Shown here: positions 56,718 to 64,000 of the stretch, piece after piece | Position numbering within the stretch: position 1 is the stretch's first letter | Layout: each line of letters opens with the position of its first letter | Origin: Billgrantia montanilacus | GTDB lineage: Bacteria; Pseudomonadota; Gammaproteobacteria; Pseudomonadales; Halomonadaceae | Length of the DNA: 64,000 bases | Assembly: GCF_003336675.1 (NCBI RefSeq) | Contig: NZ_QPII01000015.1 | Coordinates: forward strand, 56,531-120,530 | Reading direction: 5' to 3' | Translations under genes and position numbers: made by a program | The notes under the pieces: model-generated | The model's database searches: none | Told to the model about the DNA's origin: nothing | Seen by the model: the letters and a program-made list of their open reading frames with translations, nothing else

Positions 56718-57878
56718 ATGCGCCAGTTCTCCCGCTCACTCATTCTCGCCGCTTTTCCGCTCTCGCTGCTCTCGGCTGGCGTAGCCCAGGCAAGCGAGGT
56801 CGAACTTCCGCGCACCATGGCCTGGACCGCCTATGGCACCAACTCCAGCGGCTATGCCCAGGCGGTAGCCATCGGCAACATGCTGCAGAATCACTACGAC
56901 ACTTCAGTGCGCATCCTCCCAGGCGACAACGACGTTTCACGAATGACGCCGCTCAAGCAGGGCCGCGTCGACCTCTGCGCCTGCGGAATCGCCAGCTATT
57001 ACGGTGCCGAAGGGGTCATGATGTTCGCTCACCGCGACTGGGGCCCCCAGCCAATCCGAGTGATTACCACTTCCACGGCTTCGTTCGGCCTGTCGCTGGC
57101 GGTCGCCGGTGATCTCGACGTCGAGACGCCGGCTGACCTGGCCGGCAAGCGTATCGCCTATATCCGCGGCGACGATGCCCTGAACAAGGGCACCGAAGCC
57201 TACCTTGCGTTCGGTGGATTGACCTGGGACGACGTGGAGCGCGTCGACTTTCCCGGCTATGCCCGCTCCTTCGACGGCATCATTGCCGGCAACGCCGATG
57301 CCTCCTTCACCACCACCGTGACCCCGCCTGCGCAGCAGCTTGCCAGCAGTCCTCGAGGCATCAGCTGGCCGGTATTGGACCCCGACGATGCCGAGGGCTG
57401 GGAACGCATGATGGAAGTAGCGCCCTACTTCCGCCCCCATGAGGTGACCGCCGGCGCGGGTGACATCAGCGCCGACAACCCCATCCCTAGCGCCAGCTAT
57501 CCCTATCCGATAGTGGTCGGCAATCAAGACCTCGACGACAAGGTGGCCTATGGCCTGATCAAGGCGCTGCAGGAAAACTACGACGACTACAAGGATGCCG
57601 CCCCCGGCGCCGTGGGATACGCCTTCGAATACCAGGATCTGCAGTGGGTCATACCGTTCCACGATGCGGTCGTCGAGTACTACGAGGAGATTGGCGTCTG
57701 GACCGACGAGATGCAGGCGCACCAGGAAGGGCTGGTGGAACGCCAGGAACTGCTCGTCGCTACCTGGAACGACTTCATTGCCGACGCCCCTGAAGACGAG
57801 GATGAGTTCCGCGATGCCTGGATGCAGGTGCGCGCCGAAGCGCTCAGCGACGCCGGTCTCGAGCCGGTGTTTCAATAA
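56718..57878 (+). CDS. TAXI-family TRAP transporter solute-binding protein
   Basis: Periplasmic binding protein of a TRAP transporter of the TAXI class, 386 residues. Signal peptide 1-26 (cut after V-A-Q-A). Characteristic segments: M-A-W-T-A-Y-G-T-N-S-S-G-Y-A-Q near 34-48, R-V-D-L-C-A-C-G near 84-91, and G-D-D-A-L-N-K-G near 151-158. Longer than minimal TAXI proteins, with an extra acidic C-terminal part. TAXI systems import dicarboxylates or amino-acid-like compounds. GGAG precedes the ATG. Followed after 62 bases by its fused permease and then by acyl-CoA genes, hinting at an organic acid substrate. Confidence 0.88.
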   Translation: MRQFSRSLILAAFPLSLLSAGVAQASEVELPRTMAWTAYGTNSSGYAQAVAIGNMLQNHYDTSVRILPGDNDVSRMTPLKQGRVDLCACGIASYYGAEGVMMFAHRDWGPQPIRVITTSTASFGLSLAVAGDLDVETPADLAGKRIAYIRGDDALNKGTEAYLAFGGLTWDDVERVDFPGYARSFDGIIAGNADASFTTTVTPPAQQLASSPRGISWPVLDPDDAEGWERMMEVAPYFRPHEVTAGAGDISADNPIPSASYPYPIVVGNQDLDDKVAYGLIKALQENYDDYKDAAPGAVGYAFEYQDLQWVIPFHDAVVEYYEEIGVWTDEMQAHQEGLVERQELLVATWNDFIADAPEDEDEFRDAWMQVRAEALSDAGLEPVFQ

Positions 57879-57940
57879 GCCGAGCCCTGCCTGACCCTGG
57901 GGCGGCCTTGCCGCCCCTTCGCCGATTCACGGACGCCACC

Positions 57941-59965
57941 ATGACCAACCCCACTCCCCCTGCCGATTCGACGCGCGAGCTCAAGGAAAAGGTCACCCAC
58001 GTTCGTCCGCTTCCCCCTGCCTTGCGCTGGGTTCCCGGCGCAGTGACAGTCCTGCTGATGTTGATGACCCTGGATTATCTCTTCAACACAGGTTGGCTGC
58101 GCTTCATCACCGGGTTGGAGACCCAGTTCTACTATGCCGTGGTGGCCCTGCTACTGCCGCTGGTCTATCTGCTGTGGCCGATCAAGTCGTCCCTGCAACA
58201 CCGACCGGTGCCCTGGTACGACTACACGCTGTGCCTGGCAACGCTGATTGTCGGCGGCTACTTCGTCTACAACGCCGAGTCGATTCTCGAGCGCGGCTGG
58301 GCTTTCGCCGCTCCCGATATCGCCATCATGGCCAGCTATGCCTGGTGGCTTCTGATCGTGGAGGCGGCTCGACGCGCCGGCGGCTGGCCCATCGCCGTCA
58401 TCGTCTCGCTGTTCTCTCTCTACCCGCTGGTCGCGGATATCGTGCCCGGGCCTATCCAGGCGTTCCCCTCCACGCTGGAGGAGACCGCCATGTACCACAC
58501 CATGAGTACCGAGAGCATCATGGGTGTGCCGCTGCAGGCCTTCGCCGGCCTGGTCATCGGCTTCCTGGTGTTCGGCGTGGTGCTGCAGAAAAGCGGCGGT
58601 GGCAAGTTCTTCATCAACCTGGCCTTCGCCCTGCTCGGCCATGTGCGCGGTGGGCCGGCCAAGGTGTCGATCTTCTCCAGCGGACTGATGGGTTCGATGA
58701 GCGGCAGCGTGATCAGCAACGTGCTGACCACCGGCGTGCTGTCGATTCCCGCCATGCGTCGCATCGGCATGGGTCGCTCGTTCTCCGGCGGCGTGGAGGC
58801 TTGTGCCTCCACCGGCGGGGTACTGATGCCCCCGGTGATGGGGGCGACTGCCTTCGTCATGGCGATGTTCCTCGACGTGCCCTATGCGGCCGTCGCCCTG
58901 GCCGCTGTCATTCCCTCGATTCTCTATTTCCTGGGGCTGTTCATCCAGATCGATGCCTATGCCGCGCGCCACGAGATCAAGGGGCTTCCCGCCGCTGAAC
59001 TGCCCTCACTGCTGCAGACGCTGAAGGAGGGCTGGTACTTCATCTTCGTCTTCGCACTGCTGGTATGGATGCTGTTGGTGATGCAGCGCGAAGCCGTGGC
59101 TCCCTTCTATGCCACCGCCCTGCTGCTGGTGCTCAACCAGTTCTCGCCCCACAATCGCTGGGGGCTGCGCGAGCTGGGCGAGTCGCTCTCCTCGGCGGCC
59201 AAGCTGTTCGCCGAGCTGATCGCCATCCTGGCCGGCGTCGGCATGCTTGTCGGCGCCCTGTCGATGACCGGCCTCTCCGGCACCATCGCCAACGACTTCA
59301 TCCATATCGCCGGCGGCAGCGTGCCGCTACTGCTGCTCATGGGCGCCCTGACCAGTTTCGTGCTCGGCATCGGCATGACCGTCACCGCCGCCTACATCTT
59401 CCTCGCGGTGGCACTGGCCCCGGCGCTAATCCAGGGCGGCGGGCTCGACCCCATGGCGGTGCACATGTTCATCCTCTATTGGGGCATGCTCAGCTTCATC
59501 ACCCCGCCAGTGGCCCTGGGCGCCTTTGCCGCCGCCACCGTGGCCGGCGCGCGGCCCATGGCCACCGGCCTGCAGGCCATGCGACTGGGCAGCGTGATCT
59601 ACTTCATTCCCTTCCTGTTCGTGCTCAACCCGGCCCTGATCATGCAGGGCGAGCCGCTCCAGATCGGCCTGGTCTTCATACAGGCGCTGGTGGGCATCGT
59701 GCTGTTTGCCTCCGCCATGCAGGGGTATCTGATCGGTGTCGGGCGTCTGGGTGTCGGTGCCGTTTGCGAGACGCTTGTCCGTGGCCTGGTGCTGGTGGCC
59801 GGCCTGCTGTTCGCCTTGCCCGGTGGCGGCATGGTGCCGCTCAGCCAGGTCGAGCTGTTCGCCTACGCCCTTGCCGCCCTGGTACCTGCCGTACTGCTGG
59901 CGCGCTGGAGCCAGCGCCGGGCACGGCCACATGCGGCGACGCTGACGCCGCCCACGGACTCATGA
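57941..59965 (+). CDS. TRAP transporter fused permease (DctQM type, TAXI class)
   Basis: A 674-residue membrane protein combining the small (4TM) and large (12TM) TRAP permease parts, the normal form for TAXI systems. The chosen start, ATG 57941 ([10 protein letters not shown]), follows GGA only weakly; an in-frame upstream codon at 57908 is possible. DctM core motifs include [13 protein letters not shown] near 247-259 and [13 protein letters not shown] near 290-302, then a second [10 protein letters not shown] half. About 17 hydrophobic segments. The last ~80 residues contain DUF3394-like helices. Confidence 0.88.
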   Translation: MTNPTPPADSTRELKEKVTHVRPLPPALRWVPGAVTVLLMLMTLDYLFNTGWLRFITGLETQFYYAVVALLLPLVYLLWPIKSSLQHRPVPWYDYTLCLATLIVGGYFVYNAESILERGWAFAAPDIAIMASYAWWLLIVEAARRAGGWPIAVIVSLFSLYPLVADIVPGPIQAFPSTLEETAMYHTMSTESIMGVPLQAFAGLVIGFLVFGVVLQKSGGGKFFINLAFALLGHVRGGPAKVSIFSSGLMGSMSGSVISNVLTTGVLSIPAMRRIGMGRSFSGGVEACASTGGVLMPPVMGATAFVMAMFLDVPYAAVALAAVIPSILYFLGLFIQIDAYAARHEIKGLPAAELPSLLQTLKEGWYFIFVFALLVWMLLVMQREAVAPFYATALLLVLNQFSPHNRWGLRELGESLSSAAKLFAELIAILAGVGMLVGALSMTGLSGTIANDFIHIAGGSVPLLLLMGALTSFVLGIGMTVTAAYIFLAVALAPALIQGGGLDPMAVHMFILYWGMLSFITPPVALGAFAAATVAGARPMATGLQAMRLGSVIYFIPFLFVLNPALIMQGEPLQIGLVFIQALVGIVLFASAMQGYLIGVGRLGVGAVCETLVRGLVLVAGLLFALPGGGMVPLSQVELFAYALAALVPAVLLARWSQRRARPHAATLTPPTDS

Positions 59966-60020
59966 GCTACCGTTTGCAGTACTCGTTCTCCTCCACTCCA
60001 GATACTGGGAGCTCCACCCC

Positions 60021-61439
60021 ATGACGACTCCGGTCACATACCAGCGCCATGACGATATCGGCGTGATCGTCATCGACAACCCGCCGGTCAACGCCCTGGG
60101 CCAGGCCGTACGCCAAGGCCTGGTGGAGACCATTGCACAGGGCAACGCAGACCCCGAAACTCGCGTCCTGGTGCTGGTCGCTCTCGGCAAGACCTTCATC
60201 GCCGGTGCCGATATTCGCGAGTTCGGCAAGCCGCCCCAGGCGCCGATCCTGCCGGACGTGATCGGGCACCTGGAGACCAGCGCCAAGCCCATCGTCGCCG
60301 TTCTGCACGGCACGGCCCTCGGCGGTGGGCTTGAAGTCGCGCTGGGCTGCCAGCTTCGGGTCGCCCTGCCCGGCACCCGGGTGGGTCTGCCCGAGGTCAA
60401 GCTCGGGCTGCTGCCGGGCGCCGGTGGCACCCAGCGGCTGCCACGCCTGGCCGGCATCGCGGCGGCGCTCGACCTGATCACCAGCGGACGCTTCTCAGCC
60501 GCGGACGAGGCGCTAGAACTCGGCATCGTCGATGCGGTGCTCGACTTCGACGACCCCGTCGAAGCCGGCCTGGCAGCGGCGCGAGACGCGCTGGCCGGCA
60601 AGCGCTCGCCGCGGGTTACCGGCGAGCTACCGCCCCCCGTGGCCGACCCCGCAGCCATCGAGCGTTACCGTGCCAAGCTCGAACAAGAGGTACCCGAGCT
60701 TTATTCACCGTTCCGCTGCCTCGAGGCGATCGCCGCCAGCAGCGAAAGTAGCCTGGCCGAGGGCCTGCGCCGTGAGCGTGAGCTGTTCCTCGCCTGCATG
60801 GATTCACCCCAGCGCGCCGGGCTGATCCACGCCTTCTTTGCCGCTCGTGCGCCACACAGAGTGCCCGACGCCGGCGAGACACCGGCGCTGACACGCCTCG
60901 CCCTGCTCGGTGAGCATCCACTGTTCGCACAGCTCAAGGGCAAGGCCGAGCGCGCCGGCATCGATCTAAGCGACAGTCCGGATGCAAACACCCAGGCCTG
61001 CCTGGCCGCCCCGGGAAGCGCCACGACCGGTCCCTCGCACTGCCTGCGCATCGCACTGCTGTCCCCGGCCGAAGCCCTTGACGCCGTTGACGCTGACCTA
61101 GCGCTGGTCATTCCTGAAAAGAGCAACATGGCAGAGCTGGTCACCCTGCGTGCCAACGCCGGGCAGCAACAAGCCGTGGCCAATGTACTCAAGGCGCTGC
61201 GCCTTGCCATCGTGGTGAGCCGCCAGGGCAGCCTGCTGGCCACGCTGGCAAAGGCCGCACATGATGATGCAGCAACCGCCCAGGCTGCCATGGAAGCGGC
61301 AAGCCTGATGCTGGCTGAGCGTGGCTGGGCTTATCGCAACAGCGATATCGACCTGCTTGCCATCGAGGTGCTCGGCTATCCGCGTCACCTGGGCGGCCCC
61401 CACCGCCAGGCCAGCCACACCGCCGCAGGAGATGCCTGA
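60021..61439 (+). CDS. Enoyl-CoA hydratase fused to a degenerate 3-hydroxyacyl-CoA dehydrogenase remnant
   Basis: A 472-residue protein of FadJ/FadB ancestry. Residues ~1-190 are a crotonase domain with the oxyanion-hole segments I-A-G-A-D-I near 60-65 and H-G-T-A-L-G-G-G near 98-105, and both hydratase glutamate regions ([10 protein letters not shown] near 122-131). Residues ~230-280 match the FadJ linker ([10 protein letters not shown]). The NAD-binding G-x-G-x-x-G is absent; ~190 residues of worn sequence follow, ending in the dehydrogenase C-terminal signature A-Y-R-N-S-D-I-D...G-Y-P-R-H-L-G-G-P. It likely hydrates enoyl-CoA but should not oxidise. One-base overlap (TGATG) with the acyl-CoA dehydrogenase gene. 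Confidence 0.82.
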   Translation: MTTPVTYQRHDDIGVIVIDNPPVNALGQAVRQGLVETIAQGNADPETRVLVLVALGKTFIAGADIREFGKPPQAPILPDVIGHLETSAKPIVAVLHGTALGGGLEVALGCQLRVALPGTRVGLPEVKLGLLPGAGGTQRLPRLAGIAAALDLITSGRFSAADEALELGIVDAVLDFDDPVEAGLAAARDALAGKRSPRVTGELPPPVADPAAIERYRAKLEQEVPELYSPFRCLEAIAASSESSLAEGLRRERELFLACMDSPQRAGLIHAFFAARAPHRVPDAGETPALTRLALLGEHPLFAQLKGKAERAGIDLSDSPDANTQACLAAPGSATTGPSHCLRIALLSPAEALDAVDADLALVIPEKSNMAELVTLRANAGQQQAVANVLKALRLAIVVSRQGSLLATLAKAAHDDAATAQAAMEAASLMLAERGWAYRNSDIDLLAIEVLGYPRHLGGPHRQASHTAAGDA

Positions 61440-62632
61440 TGAACCTCGAATTCACCGCCGAGGAGCAGGCATTTCGCCGGGAAGTGCGCGACTTCCTGGC
61501 CGCCAAACTGCCCTACGGCATCCGTGAGCGCGTCCGCCTGGGGCGGCGCCTCTCCGCCGACGATCACCTCTGCTGGCAGAATCTTCTCAGTGAACGTGGC
61601 TGGCTTGGCGTCAACTGGCCGCAAGAGCACGGTGGGCCGGGCTGGGGTCCGGTGGAACGACACATCTTCGACGAGGAGTGTGCCGCGGCCCACGCCCCGA
61701 CCATCGTACCCTTCGGCGTCAGCATGGTCGCCCCGGTGATCATGAAGTTCGGCAGCGAGACCCAGAAACGCCACTATCTGCCGCGCATCCTCTCCAACCA
61801 GGACTGGTGGTGCCAGGGCTACTCCGAACCCGGCGCCGGCTCCGACCTGGCCAGCCTGCGCACCCGGGCCGTGCGTGACGGCGACGAGTATGTCGTCAGC
61901 GGCCAGAAAACCTGGACCACCCTGGGCCAGCACGCCAACATGATGTTCTGTCTGGTACGCACCGATCCCGAGGTCAAGAAGCAGGCCGGCATCAGCTTCC
62001 TGCTGGTCGACATGGAAACTCCCGGCATCAGCGTTCGTCCGATCATTACCCTCGATGGTGCCCATGAGGTCAACGAGGTGTTTCTCGATGAGGTGCGCGT
62101 CCCCGTCGCCAACCGTATCGGGGAAGAGGGCCAGGGCTGGACCTGCGCCAAATTCCTGCTCACCCACGAGCGCACGGGCATCGCCGGCCTTGGGCACGCC
62201 AAGCAGGCGCTAAGCCATCTCAAGTCGGTGGCCTTGGAGGTCCAGCATCGCGGCCGCCCGCTACTCGAGCAGCCAGGCTTTCGTCAGCGTGTGGTCAAGG
62301 CGGAGATCGAACTGATGGCGCTGGAGGTCACCCACCTGCGCGTGCTCGCCGCCGCCCGCGACGGCGGAGCGCCGGGTGCCGAAAGCTCGCTGCTGAAGGT
62401 CCGCGGTTCGGAGTTGAGGCAGGAGCTCAGCGAATTGACCCGGCGCGCCCTGGGCCCGCAGGCGCTGCCTTTCTTCCCCGAGTATCTCTTCGGCGACCAG
62501 GAACTGGAGCGCGAAGAAGCCGAGCATGCCGCCCTGGGCGCGCAGTATTTCAATCGACGCAAGCTCTCGATCTACGGCGGCAGCAACGAGATCCAGAAGA
62601 GCATCGTCGCCAAGACCCTACTCGGCATGTAA
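61439..62632 (+). CDS. Acyl-CoA dehydrogenase (PimC-like large subunit)
   Basis: FAD enzyme introducing the alpha-beta double bond into an acyl-CoA, 397 residues. The N-terminal helical domain has L-S-E-R-G-W-L-G-V-N-W-P near 50-61; the flavin/substrate region Y-S-E-P-G-A-G-S-D-L near 130-139; and the C-terminal Y-G-G-S-N-E-I-Q-K near 382-390. The pair with the next gene resembles the PimC/PimD (pimeloyl-CoA dehydrogenase) arrangement, suggesting a heteromer acting on dicarboxylyl- or otherwise bulky acyl-CoA. Electrons go to EtfAB, whose alpha gene lies just downstream on the other strand. Confidence 0.88.
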   Translation: MNLEFTAEEQAFRREVRDFLAAKLPYGIRERVRLGRRLSADDHLCWQNLLSERGWLGVNWPQEHGGPGWGPVERHIFDEECAAAHAPTIVPFGVSMVAPVIMKFGSETQKRHYLPRILSNQDWWCQGYSEPGAGSDLASLRTRAVRDGDEYVVSGQKTWTTLGQHANMMFCLVRTDPEVKKQAGISFLLVDMETPGISVRPIITLDGAHEVNEVFLDEVRVPVANRIGEEGQGWTCAKFLLTHERTGIAGLGHAKQALSHLKSVALEVQHRGRPLLEQPGFRQRVVKAEIELMALEVTHLRVLAAARDGGAPGAESSLLKVRGSELRQELSELTRRALGPQALPFFPEYLFGDQELEREEAEHAALGAQYFNRRKLSIYGGSNEIQKSIVAKTLLGM

Positions 62633-62641
62633 GGAACTGAC

Positions 62642-63745
62642 ATGAACTTCGCATACAGCGACGAGCAGCGCATGCTCGCCGATACCCTGGAACGCCTGGT
62701 CGCCGACCAGGCGCCAACCGAGAATAACGCCCTGCATGGGGAGCCCTCTACCCTGTGGGGCACCTTCGCCGAACTGGGCCTGCTGCAGCTACCGTTTTCC
62801 GAAGAGGTCGGTGGCCTGGGCGGTGGCGGCATCGACGTGATGATCGTGATGCAGGCGCTGGGCCGTGGCCTGGTGCGAGAGCCTTACCTGGCCGGCCTGC
62901 TGCTGCCCGGCACCCTGCTGGCCCGGCTGGCTGATGCGCCCCAGCGTGAGCGCTGGCTGACCCCGTTGCTGGAAGGCGAGCGACGGTTGGCCCTGGCCTG
63001 GCAGGAAACCGCCGCCCGCTACGATGCCCACGCCATCGCCACGTTCGCCCGTCGACAGGCCGACGGCTGGATCATCGAGGGTACCAAGCAGGTCGTGATA
63101 GCGGCCCCTTCGGCCACGGCACTGCTGGTTACCGCCCGGGTCGACGACGGCACGCTCGGTGTCTTCCTGGTGCCTGCCGACAGTCCAGGACTCGAGCGAC
63201 GCGACTACCCGACACTGGACGACCAGGCGGCCAGCGATGTGCAGCTGAAGGGCGTGACCCTGCCCCACGACGCTCGCCTTGGCGGAGACGTCGCCGAAGC
63301 CCTGGCGGCGGCATTGGCGGTGGGCCGTGCCGCGCTCTGCGCCGAGGCGGTGGGCGCCATGGAGGTCGCCTGCGACCAGACGCTTAACTATCTCAAGGAG
63401 CGCCGGCAGTTCGGCACTACGCTGGCAAGCTTCCAGGTGCTCCAGCATCGCATGGTCGATATGCACCTGAACCTGGAGCAAGCCCGGTCGATGGCGATAC
63501 TCGCCGCGACCAGCCTCGAGCGCCCCGCCGAGGAGCGCGACTACCGCATTGCCGCAGCCAAGGCCTACTGCGGGGAAGCGGCCCGCTTCGTCGCCGAGCA
63601 GGCCATCCAGCTCCACGGCGCCATGGGTATGACCGAAGAGTGTCGAATCTCCCACTACGCCAGGCACCTGGTGATGTTCGATCACCATCTGGGTGACGTG
63701 GACCATCACCTGGAGTTCGTCAGCGAGCGGCTCACCGCGGCCTGA
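62642..63745 (+). CDS. Acyl-CoA dehydrogenase (PimD-like small subunit)
   Basis: Second acyl-CoA dehydrogenase chain, 367 residues, 9 bases after the first with TAAGGA upstream. M-N-F-A-Y-S-D-E-Q-R-M-L-A-D at the start, L-A-W-Q-E-T-A-A-R-Y near 118-127 (where full enzymes have Y-S-E-P-G-A-G), and C-terminal Q-L-H-G-A-M-G-M-T-E-E near 320-330. The weaker flavin-loop match suggests it is the less active partner of a heteromer. A terminator at 63767-63790 ends the operon. Confidence 0.86.
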   Translation: MNFAYSDEQRMLADTLERLVADQAPTENNALHGEPSTLWGTFAELGLLQLPFSEEVGGLGGGGIDVMIVMQALGRGLVREPYLAGLLLPGTLLARLADAPQRERWLTPLLEGERRLALAWQETAARYDAHAIATFARRQADGWIIEGTKQVVIAAPSATALLVTARVDDGTLGVFLVPADSPGLERRDYPTLDDQAASDVQLKGVTLPHDARLGGDVAEALAAALAVGRAALCAEAVGAMEVACDQTLNYLKERRQFGTTLASFQVLQHRMVDMHLNLEQARSMAILAATSLERPAEERDYRIAAAKAYCGEAARFVAEQAIQLHGAMGMTEECRISHYARHLVMFDHHLGDVDHHLEFVSERLTAA

Positions 63746-63766
63746 GCGTCTCATCAGGCGCGTTCC

Positions 63767-63790
63767 ACGGCCCCTCTTCCGGGGCCGTTT
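63767..63790 (+). terminator. Rho-independent terminator after the acyl-CoA operon
   Basis: CGGCCCC/GGGGCCG stem with a TCTTCC loop, followed by TTTGCTTT. It sits between the convergent acyl-CoA dehydrogenase and etfA genes and may serve both. Confidence 0.82.
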
Positions 63791-63823
63791 GCTTTACGCG
63801 ATACCTGGGTAGTATTGCGTGGA

Positions 63824-64000
63824 TTACAGCTTGCTCTCGAGCTCCGGCAGGATTTCGAACAGGTCACCGACGAGACCATAGTCCGCGACCTGGAAGATCG
63901 GCGCCTCCTCGTCCTTGTTGATCGCCACGATCACCTTGGAGTCCTTCATCCCCGCCAGGTGCTGGATGGCGCCCGAGATACCCACGGCGATGTAGAGCTC
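63824..64000 (-). CDS. etfA: Electron transfer flavoprotein alpha subunit, C-terminal part (cut by window end)
   Basis: The last 58 residues of EtfA, reading to TAA at 63824. The FAD-binding C-terminal signature is plain: [18 protein letters not shown], then [14 protein letters not shown] and a final E-I-L-P-E-L. EtfAB accepts electrons from acyl-CoA dehydrogenases such as the two encoded next to it. The remainder lies beyond 64000. Confidence 0.93.
   Translation of the reverse strand, partial: ELYIAVGISGAIQHLAGMKDSKVIVAINKDEEAPIFQVADYGLVGDLFEILPELESKL

Noticed and set aside
58093..58998. Long Arg-rich open frame inside the TRAP permease
   Set aside because: Shadow frame of a high-GC gene; no start signal and no family resemblance.

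Overview
The window reads as a chromosome segment of a moderately halophilic gammaproteobacterium, most likely Halomonas or another Halomonadaceae member. This rests on recognised protein families, high GC with strong GC3 bias, and gene neighbourhoods (mltD-gloB-yafS-rnhA-dnaQ-nudC, yejABEF, the tusDCBE block); no database search was possible. Three kinds of DNA alternate: housekeeping chromosome (1-7486), a tRNA-borne integrative element of about 17.9 kb (7472-25349), and housekeeping or metabolic chromosome again (25350-64000).

Left chromosome: the iron-sulfur and cytochrome b subunits of a formate dehydrogenase, followed by moaB and moeA for molybdenum cofactor, which that enzyme class needs. 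Then come acyl-carrier-protein phosphodiesterase, the tusDCBE sulfur relay for tRNA 2-thiouridine, a YccA/Bax-inhibitor membrane protein, a Nudix hydrolase and tRNA-Ser(UGA).

Integrative element: a 15-bp direct repeat of the tRNA-Ser 3' end (7472-7486 and 25335-25349) bounds it. A P4-type tyrosine integrase lies at the right end. Going left, nearly everything is on the minus strand: an AlpA-like regulator, a Toprim/RecA-fold primase-helicase, an iteron-like repeat cluster, a ribbon-helix-helix regulator with a helically phased operator, a stand-alone M41-like metalloprotease, small unknown genes, a two-gene module containing a HEPN protein, then tail genes (tape measure), a small terminase subunit and broken head genes. 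Portal, capsid, protease and most of the large terminase are missing and head-joining genes carry frame lesions, so the phage part is decaying. Plus-strand genes inside it (GYF-RDD membrane protein, small two-TM protein) look like cargo. A 54-residue secreted Gly/Thr/Ser repeat peptide sits by the left end.

Right chromosome: GNAT acetyltransferase, YaeQ, an NhaP2-type K+/H+ antiporter, an orphan THI5/NMT1-like binding protein, an esterase, a queuosine-precursor transporter, a propionyl-CoA synthetase-like ligase with two ATTGTTGACA-type operator candidates, ArsR regulator, SohB, SCP2 protein, nudC-dnaQ-rnhA-yafS, gloB-mltD, a hairpin-rich MITE-like repeat, the yejABEF peptide importer, a 7TM-DISM diguanylate cyclase, rsuA-yafV, rarD, a chemoreceptor with a C-terminal sensor, metY beside a SulP transporter, a TAXI-TRAP uptake system, and an acyl-CoA oxidation operon with a degenerate FadJ-like protein and two acyl-CoA dehydrogenases, ending at etfA.

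The best candidates for undescribed biology are all in the element: the HEPN two-gene module, the iteron/RHH control region, the paired-palindrome operator array and the secreted repeat peptide.
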